Shown: piece by piece, positions 43,410 through 53,485 of the stretch
Layout of the letters: each line of letters starts with the position of its first letter
Numbering within the stretch: the stretch's first letter is position 1
From: Bryobacter sp. CoA8 C33
GTDB taxonomy: Bacteria > Acidobacteriota > Terriglobia > Bryobacterales > Bryobacteraceae
DNA length: 64,000 nucleotides
Direction of reading: 5' to 3'
Assembly: GCA_019931185.1 (NCBI GenBank)
Contig: JAINDK010000012.1
Span: 102,565 to 166,564 of the forward strand
Translations under genes and position numbers: made by a program
Notes under the pieces: generated by a model
What the model was told of the DNA's origin: nothing
Database searches by the model: none
The model's input: only the letters and a program-made list of their open reading frames with translations

Positions 43410-44837
43410 TCAGGCCTTGGGCCACTCGGCGGCGCGGTGGAGCTTGAGCATGTTGGTGCTGCCGGGCTCGCCGATCGGTTGGCCGCTGACGAAAACAACC
43501 TGGTCATGCGGTTTGATCAGGCCCCGCTTTTGCAGTTCCTGGTCCAGTTGGACGAGCATCCCATCGGTTGAGCCGGCATTGGGCACCACGATCGGCAGCA
43601 CGCCATAGATGAGCGACAACTGCTGCGCCGACTCGACGTTGGGTGTAAAGGCATAGATGGGGACCGGCGGGCGGAAGCGGCTGATCAGGCGGGCGGTGGC
43701 GCCGCTAGCGGTGAAGACCACGATCGCGGCAACGCCCAGATAGCGGCCGGCGCGATAGGCGGCATCGGCGATGATCTCGGCATGCGTGGGGTTAGCCAGG
43801 GGCGGAAGCTCCTGAAAGCCGCGGTAGCGCAGATTCGTTTCCGTTTCCGCGGCAATCCGGTCCATGACGCCCACGGCCTCGTCCGGATATTTGCCGGTGG
43901 AAGTTTCCGCCGAGAGCATCACCGCATCAGTACCGTCATAGATGGCGTTGGCCACATCGCTGACTTCCGCGCGGGTTGGGTTTGCATTCTCGATCATGCT
44001 CTCAAGCATCTGGGTGGCGGTGATGACGAACTTGCCCATGCCGCGAGCGCGCTGGATGATCGTCTTCTGGATGGCGGGCACTTTTTCGAGCGCCATCTCG
44101 ACGCCGAGGTCGCCGCGCGCCACCATCACGCCGTCGCTCTCGGCGAGAATGGCGTTGAGATTCTCGACGGCTTCGGGCTTTTCGATCTTGGAGATCACCA
44201 GGGGGCGGGCTTCGCGTTCCTCGAGATAGAGCTTGAGCCGCAGGACGTCGCTTGGCTGGCGCACGAAGCTGAGGGCGACAAAATCGACTTTTTCATCGAG
44301 ACCGAACTGTAAGTCCTGTTTATCCTTGCGCGTCAGCGAGGGTGTGCTGACGGCGACACCGGGCAGGTTGATGCCCTTGCGGTTGCTGACCGGGCCACCG
44401 ATGACGACCTCGCAACGGGCGGCGATGCCGTCGGTGGAGACAACGCGCAGCTTAACGGCGCCGTCGGCGATCAGAACGGTATTGCCTGGCTTGACGTCGC
44501 GGGCAAACTCGGCATAGCTGGTGGAGGCGATCTTGTTGTTGCCGGGAATCTGCTCGGTGGTGATAGTGAAGAAATCGCCCGGAATGAGCGTGCAACCGCC
44601 CTGTTCAAAGTCGCCCAGGCGAATTTTCGGACCCTGAAGATCGAGGAGGATGCCGGCGTGGACGCCCATGTCGGCGGCGATCTCGCGCACGAGGCGCATG
44701 CGGCGAATATGGTCCTCTTTCTGTCCGTGGCTCGCGTTCAGGCGAAAGACATCCGCCCCCGCCTTGAGCAGCTTGCGGATCATTTCCGGCGAGTCGGTAG
44801 CAGGACCCAGGGTGGCAACGATTTTAGTGCTTGGCAT
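43410..44837 (-). CDS. pyk: pyruvate kinase
   Basis: A 475-residue enzyme with full family features: ATLGPATDSPEMIRKLLKAGADVFRLNASHG at the start, the active-site region SKIEKPEAVENLNAIL then VMVARGDLGVEM, and the C-terminal allosteric domain (about 350-475). It transfers phosphate from PEP to ADP in the last step of glycolysis. Transcribed against its neighbours; its TGA is 3 bp from the TGA of the propeller gene. The uppP start is 56 bp upstream, divergent. Confidence 0.97.
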   Translation of the reverse strand: MPSTKIVATLGPATDSPEMIRKLLKAGADVFRLNASHGQKEDHIRRMRLVREIAADMGVHAGILLDLQGPKIRLGDFEQGGCTLIPGDFFTITTEQIPGNNKIASTSYAEFARDVKPGNTVLIADGAVKLRVVSTDGIAARCEVVIGGPVSNRKGINLPGVAVSTPSLTRKDKQDLQFGLDEKVDFVALSFVRQPSDVLRLKLYLEEREARPLVISKIEKPEAVENLNAILAESDGVMVARGDLGVEMALEKVPAIQKTIIQRARGMGKFVITATQMLESMIENANPTRAEVSDVANAIYDGTDAVMLSAETSTGKYPDEAVGVMDRIAAETETNLRYRGFQELPPLANPTHAEIIADAAYRAGRYLGVAAIVVFTASGATARLISRFRPPVPIYAFTPNVESAQQLSLIYGVLPIVVPNAGSTDGMLVQLDQELQKRGLIKPHDQVVFVSGQPIGEPGSTNMLKLHRAAEWPKA

Positions 44838-44893
44838 GCGTTTGAGCGATTGATTTGCGGGAAAGAAACAGATAGAGCCTTACAATACCCATT

Positions 44894-45715
44894 ATGCCCC
44901 TCTACCAGGCGATCGTTCTGGCGATCGTCCAAGGCTTCACGGAGTTCTTGCCGGTCAGCAGTTCGGCGCACTTATTTTTGGTGCCGTGGATCTTGGGCTG
45001 GCCAGACCAAGGGCTCGACTTCGACATTGCTCTACATATCGGTACGCTGATCGCGGTGCTGATTTACTTTTTTCGTGACTGGTTGCAGATCGCCGCGCAG
45101 ACCTTCGGGTGGCGCTATGGCGAGGATGAGGAACTACGGCAATCTCCGCGTCTGTTGTGGTATCTGGTGCTGGCCAGCGTACCGGCTGGTGTGGCCGGAG
45201 TGCTGTTCAAGGACGAAATCGAGACCCGGCTGCGCAATCCCTTTGTGATGGGCACGATGTTGATTGCCGTGGGGTTGTTGCTGGGGATCGCGGAACGGTA
45301 TTCGCGCCGGGAGCGCCACATCGGCCAGATGACGGTGCTGGACACGTTTCTGGTCGGCGTGTCGCAAACGCTGGCGCTGGTGCCGGGCACCTCCCGGAGC
45401 GGCATCACGATTTCGGCGGCTTTGTTTCGCGGATTGACACATTCGGCAGCGGCCCGCTTTTCCTTTCTGCTTTCGAGCCCGATCGTAGCCGCCTCGGGGT
45501 TGAAGTCGGCCTACGATCTGTCCAAGCACGGACTGGGCGAAGGGATGCTGGCGCCGTTTTTGATTGGCGCGGGCGGCAGCGCCGTGGTGGGGCTGGGGGT
45601 GATCGCGTTCTTTCTGCGCATCATACGCCGCCACGGACTGGTTCCGTTTATTGCGTACCGGATCATTTTTGGCATAATAGTGATCGCTCTGGCAATCGTC
45701 CGCTCACGCGGATGA
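44894..45715 (+). CDS. uppP: undecaprenyl-diphosphatase UppP (BacA)
   Basis: A 273-residue membrane enzyme with about eight helices. Both signature motifs are intact: QGFTEFLPVSSSAH (residues 13-26, catalytic Glu17 and His26) and PGTSRSG (Arg168). It recycles undecaprenyl pyrophosphate to the monophosphate carrier for peptidoglycan and other glycan export. The stop overlaps ftsK as ATGA, an unusual but sensible coupling of two cell-envelope/division genes. Confidence 0.96.
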   Translation: MPLYQAIVLAIVQGFTEFLPVSSSAHLFLVPWILGWPDQGLDFDIALHIGTLIAVLIYFFRDWLQIAAQTFGWRYGEDEELRQSPRLLWYLVLASVPAGVAGVLFKDEIETRLRNPFVMGTMLIAVGLLLGIAERYSRRERHIGQMTVLDTFLVGVSQTLALVPGTSRSGITISAALFRGLTHSAAARFSFLLSSPIVAASGLKSAYDLSKHGLGEGMLAPFLIGAGGSAVVGLGVIAFFLRIIRRHGLVPFIAYRIIFGIIVIALAIVRSRG

Positions 45716-48165
45716 AGCTATTAGGTCCAACCCCCCACAAGCGCCTCAACGAGGTGTTGTCCTTTGTATTTTTATTTTTCGGGCTTGGTGTGATGTTGAG
45801 CCTGATTTCGTACTCTCCGCTTGACCCGAGTTGGAATACGGCCAGCAGCACGGTGCAACCGGCGAATCTTCTCGGGCGCGCGGGCTCGCATTTCAGCGAC
45901 CTTTGCTACCAGATTCTCGGCTTTTCCAGCTTTGTGCTGCCGGCGCTGATTCTGTTGCTGGCCTGGAAGTGGATGCAATCGAAGGCGATCGAGGCGCCGG
46001 CGGTGAAGATTGCCGGGGCGGTGCTGTTTCTGCTGGGGGTGTGCACGACGTTTTCGCTGGCGCCCGGGGCGCGGAGTTTCAGCTCGATCCCCGCCGGCGG
46101 ACTGCTGGGGCTGCTGCTGGCCGACCTGCTGGTCTTCTATCTCAACTTTACGGGAGCAGCGCTGTTTACGGCCACCTGTCTGGTGGTTTCGCTCTATCTG
46201 ATTTCGACGTTTTCCGTGGCGGTGCTGCTCGAATGGCTGCAGGTGCCGCGGATGATTCTGGCGTCGCTGGGGCGCATATTCGGGGCGATCCGGATGCCGC
46301 GGTTTGAAGCCCGGCCGGCGCGCAGCCGCGCACCGCGCACCGAAGACACTGACCCGCCGCCCATTGTGCCGCGCCGCCGTACGCCGCCGCGCCGATCCGA
46401 AGAGGAAATGCCCGATCTGCCACCATGGGAAACCAAAACGGTGGCCTCGTCGATGCCGAGCTTCCCGGCCGCCGAGCAGGAAGCCGTGGCCCCGGAGGAA
46501 GAGGCCACTAGCCGGGTTGTTGAGGACGACTACATCCCGATCAAGACGCTGGCCGAGCTGCCGGAGACACCGTCGCCGGCGCCTCCGCCGGCCCCCGCGC
46601 CAGCACCCATGCCGTCGCGTTCGCGCGGGAAGGAAACACAGGCTCCGACCCTGTTCCGGCTGCCGCCGACGGCGATGTTGAACGAAGCTCAGGCGCGCAA
46701 CATTTTCGACTCCCAGGAACTGCGCGACACCGCTTCGCGCATCAAGGAACGGTTTGAGGAATTTGGCGTGCTCGGAAACGTCGTGCAGATCAATCCCGGG
46801 CCGGTCGTGACGACCTTTGAATTCAAGCCCGAGGCGGGCATCAAATACTCGAAGATCACGAACCTGACCGAGGATCTTTGTCTGGGTCTGCAGGCCGAGT
46901 CGATATTGATTGAGCGGATTCCCGGCAAGCCGACGATTGGCATTGAGGTTCCGAACAAGAACAGCGAAGTGATTGCGTTGCGGGAGGTGCTCGAAGGGGA
47001 AGACTTTCAGGGCGCCGCCTCGCGGCTGGCGATGTCGCTCGGCAAGGACATCAATGGCCGCATCAAGATCTTTACGCTCGATACGATGCCGCACTTGCTG
47101 GTGGCCGGCAGCACGGGCTCGGGCAAGTCGGTGATGCTGAACTCGATGATCATGAGCGTGCTCTACAAGTCGACACCGGAAGAGGTGAGGATGATCATGA
47201 TCGACCCGAAGCGGGTCGAGTTGGGTATTTATGAGGACATTCCGCATCTGCTGACACCGGTGATCACGGATCCGAAGAAGGCATCGAACGCATTGCGCAA
47301 TGCCGTGCTCGAGATGGAGCGGCGCTATAAGCTGCTGGCCTCGCAAGGGGTGCGCAACATCGATCAGTTCAACCGCAAGATGCGGCAGAAGGCCAACGAG
47401 CCGCGCAGCCTGTTTGATGAGGATCCGGCCGACACGCCGCTGATGGAAGAGGACCTGCGGCCGCTGCCCTACATTCTGATCATCATCGACGAGTTGGCCG
47501 ACCTGATGATGCTGGAGCGGAACAACGTGGAGACCTCGGTTGCGCGGCTGGCGCAGATGGCGCGCGCCGTGGGCATGCATCTGGTGCTGGCGACGCAGCG
47601 GCCGAGCGTCGATGTCATCACGGGCGTGATCAAGGCCAACTTCCCGGCGCGGATCAGCTTCCGCGTGGCCACGCGGGTCGATTCCCGCACGATTCTCGAC
47701 ACGATGGGAGCTGAGCACTTGCTGGGCAAGGGGGACATGCTGTTTCTGCCGCCGGCCTCCTCGCGGCTACACCGCGTGCATGGCGCCTATGTGGGGGAAT
47801 CCGAGATCAATGCCGTCGTGGAATTCTGGAAAAAGCAGGCCAAGCCGGAATACGATCAGAGCTTCCTGGTGGCCCCGCCGAGCGAGGATGGCGAGGAGCC
47901 GCTTGACGAGGACGCCCTCGAGGGCGATGCCGATCCGATGTACGCCGATGCCGTGCGCGTGGTTTGCGAGATGGGCAAGGCCAGCACGTCGATTCTGCAG
48001 CGGCGGCTCCGGCTCGGCTATGGCCGGGCAGCGCGGATTCTCGACCGGATGCAGAAGGAAGGGATTATTGGCGCGCCCGACGGGTCCCGTCCGCGTGAGG
48101 TATTGAAGCGGCCGGATTGGCTCGACCGCGACATGAGCCTGGAGGCGGTGGAAGAGGAGTCCTGA
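45712..48165 (+). CDS. ftsK: DNA translocase FtsK/SpoIIIE
   Basis: An 817-residue protein. Residues 15-185 contain about four membrane helices, then a Pro/Arg/Glu-rich linker (190-320), the FtsK core with Walker A GSTGSGKS (466-473) and IIIDELADLMM, and a C-terminal gamma winged helix (about 740-805; ADAVRVVCEMGKASTSILQRRL) for recognition of polar DNA sequences. It pumps DNA at the division septum and activates XerCD. The start ATG at 45712 overlaps the uppP stop; a longer frame from 45157 is a shadow in uppP. Confidence 0.96.
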   Translation: MKLLGPTPHKRLNEVLSFVFLFFGLGVMLSLISYSPLDPSWNTASSTVQPANLLGRAGSHFSDLCYQILGFSSFVLPALILLLAWKWMQSKAIEAPAVKIAGAVLFLLGVCTTFSLAPGARSFSSIPAGGLLGLLLADLLVFYLNFTGAALFTATCLVVSLYLISTFSVAVLLEWLQVPRMILASLGRIFGAIRMPRFEARPARSRAPRTEDTDPPPIVPRRRTPPRRSEEEMPDLPPWETKTVASSMPSFPAAEQEAVAPEEEATSRVVEDDYIPIKTLAELPETPSPAPPPAPAPAPMPSRSRGKETQAPTLFRLPPTAMLNEAQARNIFDSQELRDTASRIKERFEEFGVLGNVVQINPGPVVTTFEFKPEAGIKYSKITNLTEDLCLGLQAESILIERIPGKPTIGIEVPNKNSEVIALREVLEGEDFQGAASRLAMSLGKDINGRIKIFTLDTMPHLLVAGSTGSGKSVMLNSMIMSVLYKSTPEEVRMIMIDPKRVELGIYEDIPHLLTPVITDPKKASNALRNAVLEMERRYKLLASQGVRNIDQFNRKMRQKANEPRSLFDEDPADTPLMEEDLRPLPYILIIIDELADLMMLERNNVETSVARLAQMARAVGMHLVLATQRPSVDVITGVIKANFPARISFRVATRVDSRTILDTMGAEHLLGKGDMLFLPPASSRLHRVHGAYVGESEINAVVEFWKKQAKPEYDQSFLVAPPSEDGEEPLDEDALEGDADPMYADAVRVVCEMGKASTSILQRRLRLGYGRAARILDRMQKEGIIGAPDGSRPREVLKRPDWLDRDMSLEAVEEES

Positions 48166-48240
48166 TCGAGAGGCGGGACGGGGATTAGCGACTTGACTAG
48201 GGACAAGCGGCTCGGAGTTGACGCCGGAGGAGGGAAAGTA

Positions 48241-48334
48241 TGGCGGAGAGAGAGGGATTCGAACCCTCGGTAGCGCTTTAAGGCACTACGACGGTTTAGC
48301 AAACCGCTCCTTTCGACCACTCAGGCATCTCTCC
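48241..48334 (-). tRNA. tRNA-Ser (anticodon GCU)
   Basis: On the minus strand: 7-bp acceptor stem GGAGAGA/TCTCTCC, discriminator G and an encoded CCA (48243-48241), D-arm GCCTGAGTGG, anticodon stem GCGGT/ACCGT with loop TTGCTAA giving GCT, a long variable arm (TAGTGCCTTAAAGCGCTA) and the T-arm GAGGGTTCGAATCCCTC. The long variable arm and anticodon identify tRNA-Ser for AGC/AGU codons. It lies 75 bp after ftsK and 51 bp before msrP. Confidence 0.97.
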
Positions 48335-48385
48335 GCGCTGTGGCCGTTACTATAGGCATACTAACATAGAGCACGAGGTCCATAC

Positions 48386-49279
48386 ATGCTGATCCGCATT
48401 CGGCCCGGCTGGCAGATGCCGGAAAGACTGGCCACGCCGGAATCTGTTTATCTGAATCGCCGCGCTGTGCTGGGTGCGATGGCGCTGCCGGGGCTGGTAG
48501 TGGCGGCCAATCGCAACCCGGAGTTCACGCTCGACCGGCCCATCACGCCGGAGTGGGCGGCGACGAGTTTCAACAACTACTACGAGTTTTCGACCGACAA
48601 ACAGGCTGTCCGCAAGCTGGCGCAGAACTTCAAGCCGCGCCCGTGGACGCTCGAGGTAAAGGGCCACTGCGCCAAGCCGCGAACCTGGGGGATCGAGGAA
48701 TTGGAGCGGGAAATGCCGGTCGAGGAGCGCTTGTACCGGCACCGCTGTGTGGAAGCATGGGCGATGGCGGTGCCGTGGCTGGGGTTTCCGCTGGCGGAAT
48801 TGCTGCGGCGGGCCGAGCCGACGGCAAAGGCGCGTTTTGTGCGGTTTGTCTCGGTCAAACGGCCGGAGGAGATGCCGGGCATGCAGTTTTCGGGCAACTA
48901 CCCCTGGCCTTATTACGAAGGGCTGCGGCTCGATGAGGCGATGAACCCGCTGGCGTTTCTCGCCACGGGGCTTTACGGCAAAGTGTTGCCGAACCAGAAC
49001 GGGGCGCCGCTGCGGGCGGTGCTGCCCTGGAAGTATGGCTTTAAGAGCGCCAAGGCGATCGTGAGCATCGAGCTGGTGGAAAAGCGGCCGGACACGTTCT
49101 GGAACACGGCCGTGCCGCGCGAGTATGGCTTTCATGCGAACGTGGATCCGGCTAAGCCGCACCCGCGCTGGAGCCAGGCGGTGGAGCAATTGCTGCCGAA
49201 CATGGAGCGGGTGGCGACACAGGCCTATAACGGCTATGGGAAATGGGTGGCGGCGCTATACAACGGTTCAGAAATCTGA
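48386..49279 (+). CDS. msrP: protein-methionine-sulfoxide reductase catalytic subunit MsrP (YedY-like)
   Basis: A 297-residue molybdopterin enzyme with a twin-arginine signal (YLNRRAVLGAMALPG) after the conserved opening IRPGWQMPERLATPE. Cys121 (YRHRCVEAWAMAVPW) is the expected molybdenum ligand. MsrP repairs oxidised methionines in periplasmic proteins and takes electrons from the haem membrane protein MsrQ. No msrQ is next to it. GAGGT lies before the ATG. It follows tRNA-Ser. Confidence 0.94.
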   Translation: MLIRIRPGWQMPERLATPESVYLNRRAVLGAMALPGLVVAANRNPEFTLDRPITPEWAATSFNNYYEFSTDKQAVRKLAQNFKPRPWTLEVKGHCAKPRTWGIEELEREMPVEERLYRHRCVEAWAMAVPWLGFPLAELLRRAEPTAKARFVRFVSVKRPEEMPGMQFSGNYPWPYYEGLRLDEAMNPLAFLATGLYGKVLPNQNGAPLRAVLPWKYGFKSAKAIVSIELVEKRPDTFWNTAVPREYGFHANVDPAKPHPRWSQAVEQLLPNMERVATQAYNGYGKWVAALYNGSEI

Positions 49280-49305
49280 AATAATTTTGGGCGGATTTTA
49301 CCCTG

Positions 49306-51270
49306 ATGCGACGACGTGACCTACTAACCAGCTATAGCCTGATTGTTCTCGCCGACCAACTGCCGGCGGCGCAGGCGCCTACGACCATCACGCCGCGGAT
49401 GCGGCGCCAGTTCGACCGGATTGCCCCACCGGAGAATCAGAGGGCGCGAGCGGCGGCGCTGAACGAGCCGAACATGGGGCTGGTGGACCTGAAGTGCGAT
49501 GTGTTTGTGGCCGGGGGCGGGGTAGCGGGGGTCTGCGCGGCGATCTCAGCGGCGCGGCATGGGGCCAAGGTGGTGCTGGTGCAGGACCGCTCGCGGCTGG
49601 GGGGCAACTCCTCGAGCGAAGTGAAAATGCATATTGTCGGCGCGGACTCACACCGCGGGCGGCCCGGGTGGCGGGAATCGGGCTTGATCGAGGAATTGCG
49701 GCTCGAAGATGCAGTGAACAATCCGCAGCGGTGTTGGGAGATGTGGGATTTTCTGCTCTACGACAAGGTGGTGAGCGAGCCGAACATTACGCTGTTGCTC
49801 GAGACGGTGGTGTACCGGTCGTTTGTCGAGGAAGGCAAGATCCGCCAGGTTTGGGCGCGGTGTGACAAGAGCGAGCAGGTTTACCGCATTGAGGCTGCCG
49901 TATTTGTGGATGCGACGGGGGATTCGCGGTTGGCGCTCGAATCGGGGGCGCGGTTTCGCACGGGGCGGGAAGCGCGCTCGGAGTTCAACGAAAGCCTGGC
50001 GCCGGAAAAGCCGGATGAGGAGACACTGGGCAGCTCGATTCTGTTCACCTCGCGGCTTTACAACAAGCCGATGCCCTTCCGCGCGCCCCAGTGGGCCCGG
50101 AAGGTGACGGCCGAGACGCTGCGGTTTCGCAAGGTCGACCAGTGGGACTACGGTTATTGGTGGATCGAGTGGGGCGGCAACAAGGACATCATTCGCGACA
50201 ATGAGCTGATCCGTTACGAGTTGCTCTCGATTGTCATGGGTGTTTGGGACTATATCAAGAACTCGGGCAACCACACGAACAGTGCGAACTACGGGTTGGA
50301 CTGGATCGGGATGATGCCGGGCAAGCGCGGCTCGCGGCGGCTGGTGGGGGATCATACGCTGACGCAGCACGATTTGCTGAGCGGAACCTTCGCCGATGCC
50401 GTGGCGATGGGAGGATGGCCGATGGATGATCATCCGCCGGGGGGGTTCGACCGGGCGGATCTGCCGCCGAACACGGTGCTGCGCACCCCGGAGGTGTATC
50501 CGATCCCATTGCGGAGTTGTTATTCGAGCAACATCGCGAACCTGATGATGGCGGGGCGCAACATCAGCGCCACGCACGCGGCCTTTACCTCGACGCGAGT
50601 GATGGCTACCTGCGCGACGATCGGGCAGGCGGTTGGTTTGGCGGCGGCGTTGTGTATCGAGAAATCGGTGCTGCCGCGGCAATTGGCGCAAGACCGGCAA
50701 ATGGTGAGCGCGCTGCAGCAGCGGCTGCTGCGGGATGACCAAACGATCAAGGGCAAACCCGGGGAGTTGCTGCGCAACGAGGACGCGGCGGACCATGCGC
50801 GGCGCGCCCGTGTTGCGAGTTCCGGCAATGCCGGGGAAGCCGTGGCGCCGCTGGTGATCGACGGCATCACGCGCGACATTCCGAAGGGAGCGGTGCACCA
50901 TTGGGCGGGTCCGATGACGGAAAAGGGCGCTTATCTGGAGCTGAGCTGGGATCAGCCGGTGGTGATTTCCGAGGTGCAACTCACGTTTGATACGGCATTT
51001 GGGCGTCAACTGGTGTTGACGGCGAATCCCAGCTTCTGGCGTCAGGACGCCCCGCGGTCGGCGCAACCGGAGACGGTGCGCGACTACCAGGTGATGGTGC
51101 GCCGCCAGGGGGCCCGGGAATTTACGCCCGTAGCCAAGGTGACGGGCAATTACCAGCGGCTGAACCGCGTGCGCTTTGAATCGGTTGCGGTGGAGGCGGT
51201 GCGCATAGAAATCACGGCCACCAACGGGATCGGCGAGGCGCGGGTCTTCGAGGTGCGCTGCTATAGCTAG
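49306..51270 (+). CDS. secreted FAD-dependent oxidoreductase (PF12831-like)
   Basis: A 654-residue protein with a short twin-arginine-like N-terminus (MRRRDLLTSYSLIVLADQ). The FAD-binding start CDVFVAGGGVAGVCAAISAARHGAKVVLVQ is at about residues 64-93, followed by GGNSSSEVKMH and a late NLMMAGRNISATHAA with FAD contacts. The last 130 residues form a beta-sandwich that looks like an F5/8 type C (discoidin) carbohydrate-binding domain. Family members are common in polysaccharide-degrading bacteria; the substrate is unknown. 26 bp after msrP. Confidence 0.88.
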   Translation: MRRRDLLTSYSLIVLADQLPAAQAPTTITPRMRRQFDRIAPPENQRARAAALNEPNMGLVDLKCDVFVAGGGVAGVCAAISAARHGAKVVLVQDRSRLGGNSSSEVKMHIVGADSHRGRPGWRESGLIEELRLEDAVNNPQRCWEMWDFLLYDKVVSEPNITLLLETVVYRSFVEEGKIRQVWARCDKSEQVYRIEAAVFVDATGDSRLALESGARFRTGREARSEFNESLAPEKPDEETLGSSILFTSRLYNKPMPFRAPQWARKVTAETLRFRKVDQWDYGYWWIEWGGNKDIIRDNELIRYELLSIVMGVWDYIKNSGNHTNSANYGLDWIGMMPGKRGSRRLVGDHTLTQHDLLSGTFADAVAMGGWPMDDHPPGGFDRADLPPNTVLRTPEVYPIPLRSCYSSNIANLMMAGRNISATHAAFTSTRVMATCATIGQAVGLAAALCIEKSVLPRQLAQDRQMVSALQQRLLRDDQTIKGKPGELLRNEDAADHARRARVASSGNAGEAVAPLVIDGITRDIPKGAVHHWAGPMTEKGAYLELSWDQPVVISEVQLTFDTAFGRQLVLTANPSFWRQDAPRSAQPETVRDYQVMVRRQGAREFTPVAKVTGNYQRLNRVRFESVAVEAVRIEITATNGIGEARVFEVRCYS

Positions 51271-51328
51271 ACGGGCGGGCGGCGCGGGGGTGGGCCGGAA
51301 GCCGGGCGACTATCATGGAAGGATACCG

Positions 51329-53485
51329 ATGTCCGCCTTTGCCTATACAAGCCGCTCCGGCATAGCCGTTACGCGCACCACCTCGCGCCTGCCTTATTCG
51401 AAAGGGCTGGTGAAGTGGCTGCGTGAGCTGGACCGGAAGCGGGGTGTGTTTTTGTCCTCGGGCTATGAGTATCCGGGGCGGTATTCGCGATGGGATTTCG
51501 CAAGCGTCGCCCCGCCGGTGGAGATTGTCGGCCGGGGCCGGGAGATCGAGTTTCGCGCCCTGAACGAGCGGGGGGAAGAGATTCTGGCCATGTTGGCGCC
51601 GGTTCTGGGCGGGCATCCGGATTTTGCTTCCTTCACTGCCGGCAAGACCGTGTTGCAGGGTTTGCTGAAACCGCTGCCGCCGCTGTTTAGCGAAGAGGAA
51701 CGGTCAAGGCAACCTAGTGCGTTTTCGATCCTGCGGGCCTTGATCGAGGAGTTCCGCTGCCCGGAGGTGAAAGACCTGTTTCTGATTGGGGCCTTCGGCT
51801 ACGACCTGTTGTTTCAGTTTGACCCGATCGAGCTGAAGCTGCCGCGCGAGGGCGTCAAGGATCTGCAACTGTTTCTGTGCGATGAGATCTACCTGATGGA
51901 CCGCAAAAAGGAGACGATCGAGCGGGTGAGCTTCGAGTTCTCGCAAGGGGAACGGACGACGCAGGGGCTGAAGCGCGGCTCCCCGCCCGTCGCGAAGCAG
52001 CGTAAGCGGAAGCCCGCGCCGATTACGGCGGATCATGAGCCGAAAGAATACATGGCGAAGGTGGAGCTGTGTCGCGAGGGGTTCCGGGCTGGGGATTACT
52101 ATGAGGTCGTCCTGCGGCAGACTTTTTCGGCGCCTTACTCCGGCAAGGCCAGTGAACTGTTTGAGCGGATCCAGGTGGCGAGCCCGAGCCCGTATGAGTT
52201 TCTGATCCAATTCGGGGGGGAGCAACTGGTGGGGGCTTCGCCGGAAATGTTTGTGAGGGTGGAGGGAGACCGGGTAGAGACTTGTCCGATATCCGGCACG
52301 GCGAAGCGGACGGGGGATCCGCTGGTGGATGCCGAGAATATCAAGCAGTTGCTGAACTCGGCCAAGGAAGAGTCTGAGCTGACGATGTGCACGGATGTGG
52401 ACCGCAACGACAAGTCGCGGGTGTGTCTGCCGGGGACGGTCGAGGTGATCGGACGGCGGCTGATCGAGAGCTATGCGGGGGTGTTTCACACGGTAGATCA
52501 TGTGGTGGGAACGCTCGATCCGCGTTTTGATTCCCTCGATGCCTTTTTGACGCACATGTGGGCGGTGACGGTGATTGGGGCGCCGAAGAAGGCGGCGGCG
52601 CAGGCCATAGAGAACATGGAGAAGGATGCGCGGGGCTGGTACGGCGGGGCGATCGGGCTGATCAGCCTTTCGGCCGGTGACATCAATACGGGGATTCTGA
52701 TCCGCACGGTGCATTTGAAGGATGGGCTGGCGAAGTATCCGGCCGGGGCGACGCTGTTGTATGACTCCGAGCCGGCGGCCGAGGAGAACGAGACGCGGAT
52801 GAAGGCGACGAGTTTCTTCCGGGCGCTGGCCCCGAAGACGGCCCCGGTGGAGGCCAAGCGAGCGCCGGCGGCAGGGGGAGAGAAGGTCAAGCTGCTGCTG
52901 ATCGACAACGACGACTGCTTCATTCACACGCTGGCGAATTATGCGCGGCAGGCTGGGGCCGAAGTGGTGACCTACCGCAATGGGTTTGATCTGCGGCTGA
53001 TTGTTGAGATGAATCCGGATCTGGTGCTGATTTCGCCGGGGCCGGGCCGTCCGGCGGACTTTGGCGTGCCGGCAACGGTGCGGTTCTGCGCCGCGCATCA
53101 CATTCCTGTTTTCGGCGTGTGTCTTGGATTGCAGGGGATTGTGGAGGCGTTTGGCGGTGTGCTCGATGTGCTCGATTACCCGATGCACGGCAAACAGTCG
53201 CGAGTTGATCATGAGGGGCAGGGCGTGTTCGCCGGGCTGCCCAACCCCTTGCCGGTGGGGCGCTATCACTCGCTTTACGCCCGGAGGAGCGCATTGCCGG
53301 AGGTGCTGGAGATCACGGCGCGGACCGGGGACGGCATCATCATGGGTGTGCGCCACAAGGAACTGCCGATCGAGGCTGTCCAATTCCATCCGGAGAGCAT
53401 GTTGTCGCTCGAGGGGGGAGCGGGGCTGAGGCTGATTGAGAATGCCATCCGGAATCTGGCGCGGCAAGAGACGGCTGGCCGTTAA
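51329..53485 (+). CDS. trpE(G): fused anthranilate synthase TrpE-TrpG
   Basis: A 718-residue fusion. Residues 1-510 are the chorismate-binding TrpE part (SPSPYEFLIQFGGEQLVGASPEMFVR; TCPISGTAKRTGDP; ELTMCTDVDRNDKSRVC; YGGAIGLIS). Residues 525-718 are the glutamine amidotransferase (VKLLLIDNDDCFIHTLANY; GVCLGLQG with the nucleophile Cys; VQFHPESML with His/Glu). It makes anthranilate for tryptophan. ATG 51329 with GGAAGGA upstream is preferred to GTG 51290. No other trp gene is nearby. Confidence 0.93.
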   Translation: MSAFAYTSRSGIAVTRTTSRLPYSKGLVKWLRELDRKRGVFLSSGYEYPGRYSRWDFASVAPPVEIVGRGREIEFRALNERGEEILAMLAPVLGGHPDFASFTAGKTVLQGLLKPLPPLFSEEERSRQPSAFSILRALIEEFRCPEVKDLFLIGAFGYDLLFQFDPIELKLPREGVKDLQLFLCDEIYLMDRKKETIERVSFEFSQGERTTQGLKRGSPPVAKQRKRKPAPITADHEPKEYMAKVELCREGFRAGDYYEVVLRQTFSAPYSGKASELFERIQVASPSPYEFLIQFGGEQLVGASPEMFVRVEGDRVETCPISGTAKRTGDPLVDAENIKQLLNSAKEESELTMCTDVDRNDKSRVCLPGTVEVIGRRLIESYAGVFHTVDHVVGTLDPRFDSLDAFLTHMWAVTVIGAPKKAAAQAIENMEKDARGWYGGAIGLISLSAGDINTGILIRTVHLKDGLAKYPAGATLLYDSEPAAEENETRMKATSFFRALAPKTAPVEAKRAPAAGGEKVKLLLIDNDDCFIHTLANYARQAGAEVVTYRNGFDLRLIVEMNPDLVLISPGPGRPADFGVPATVRFCAAHHIPVFGVCLGLQGIVEAFGGVLDVLDYPMHGKQSRVDHEGQGVFAGLPNPLPVGRYHSLYARRSALPEVLEITARTGDGIIMGVRHKELPIEAVQFHPESMLSLEGGAGLRLIENAIRNLARQETAGR

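Noticed and set aside
45772..47718. 648-codon open frame antisense to ftsK
   Set aside because: Shadow frame caused by GC-rich codon bias; Arg/His/Gln-rich low-complexity translation with no domain, and FtsK on the other strand is certain.
45157..48165. Single 1002-codon frame covering most of uppP and all of ftsK
   Set aside because: The first 185 codons are uppP read in another frame; FtsK begins at the ATG at 45712 that overlaps the uppP stop.
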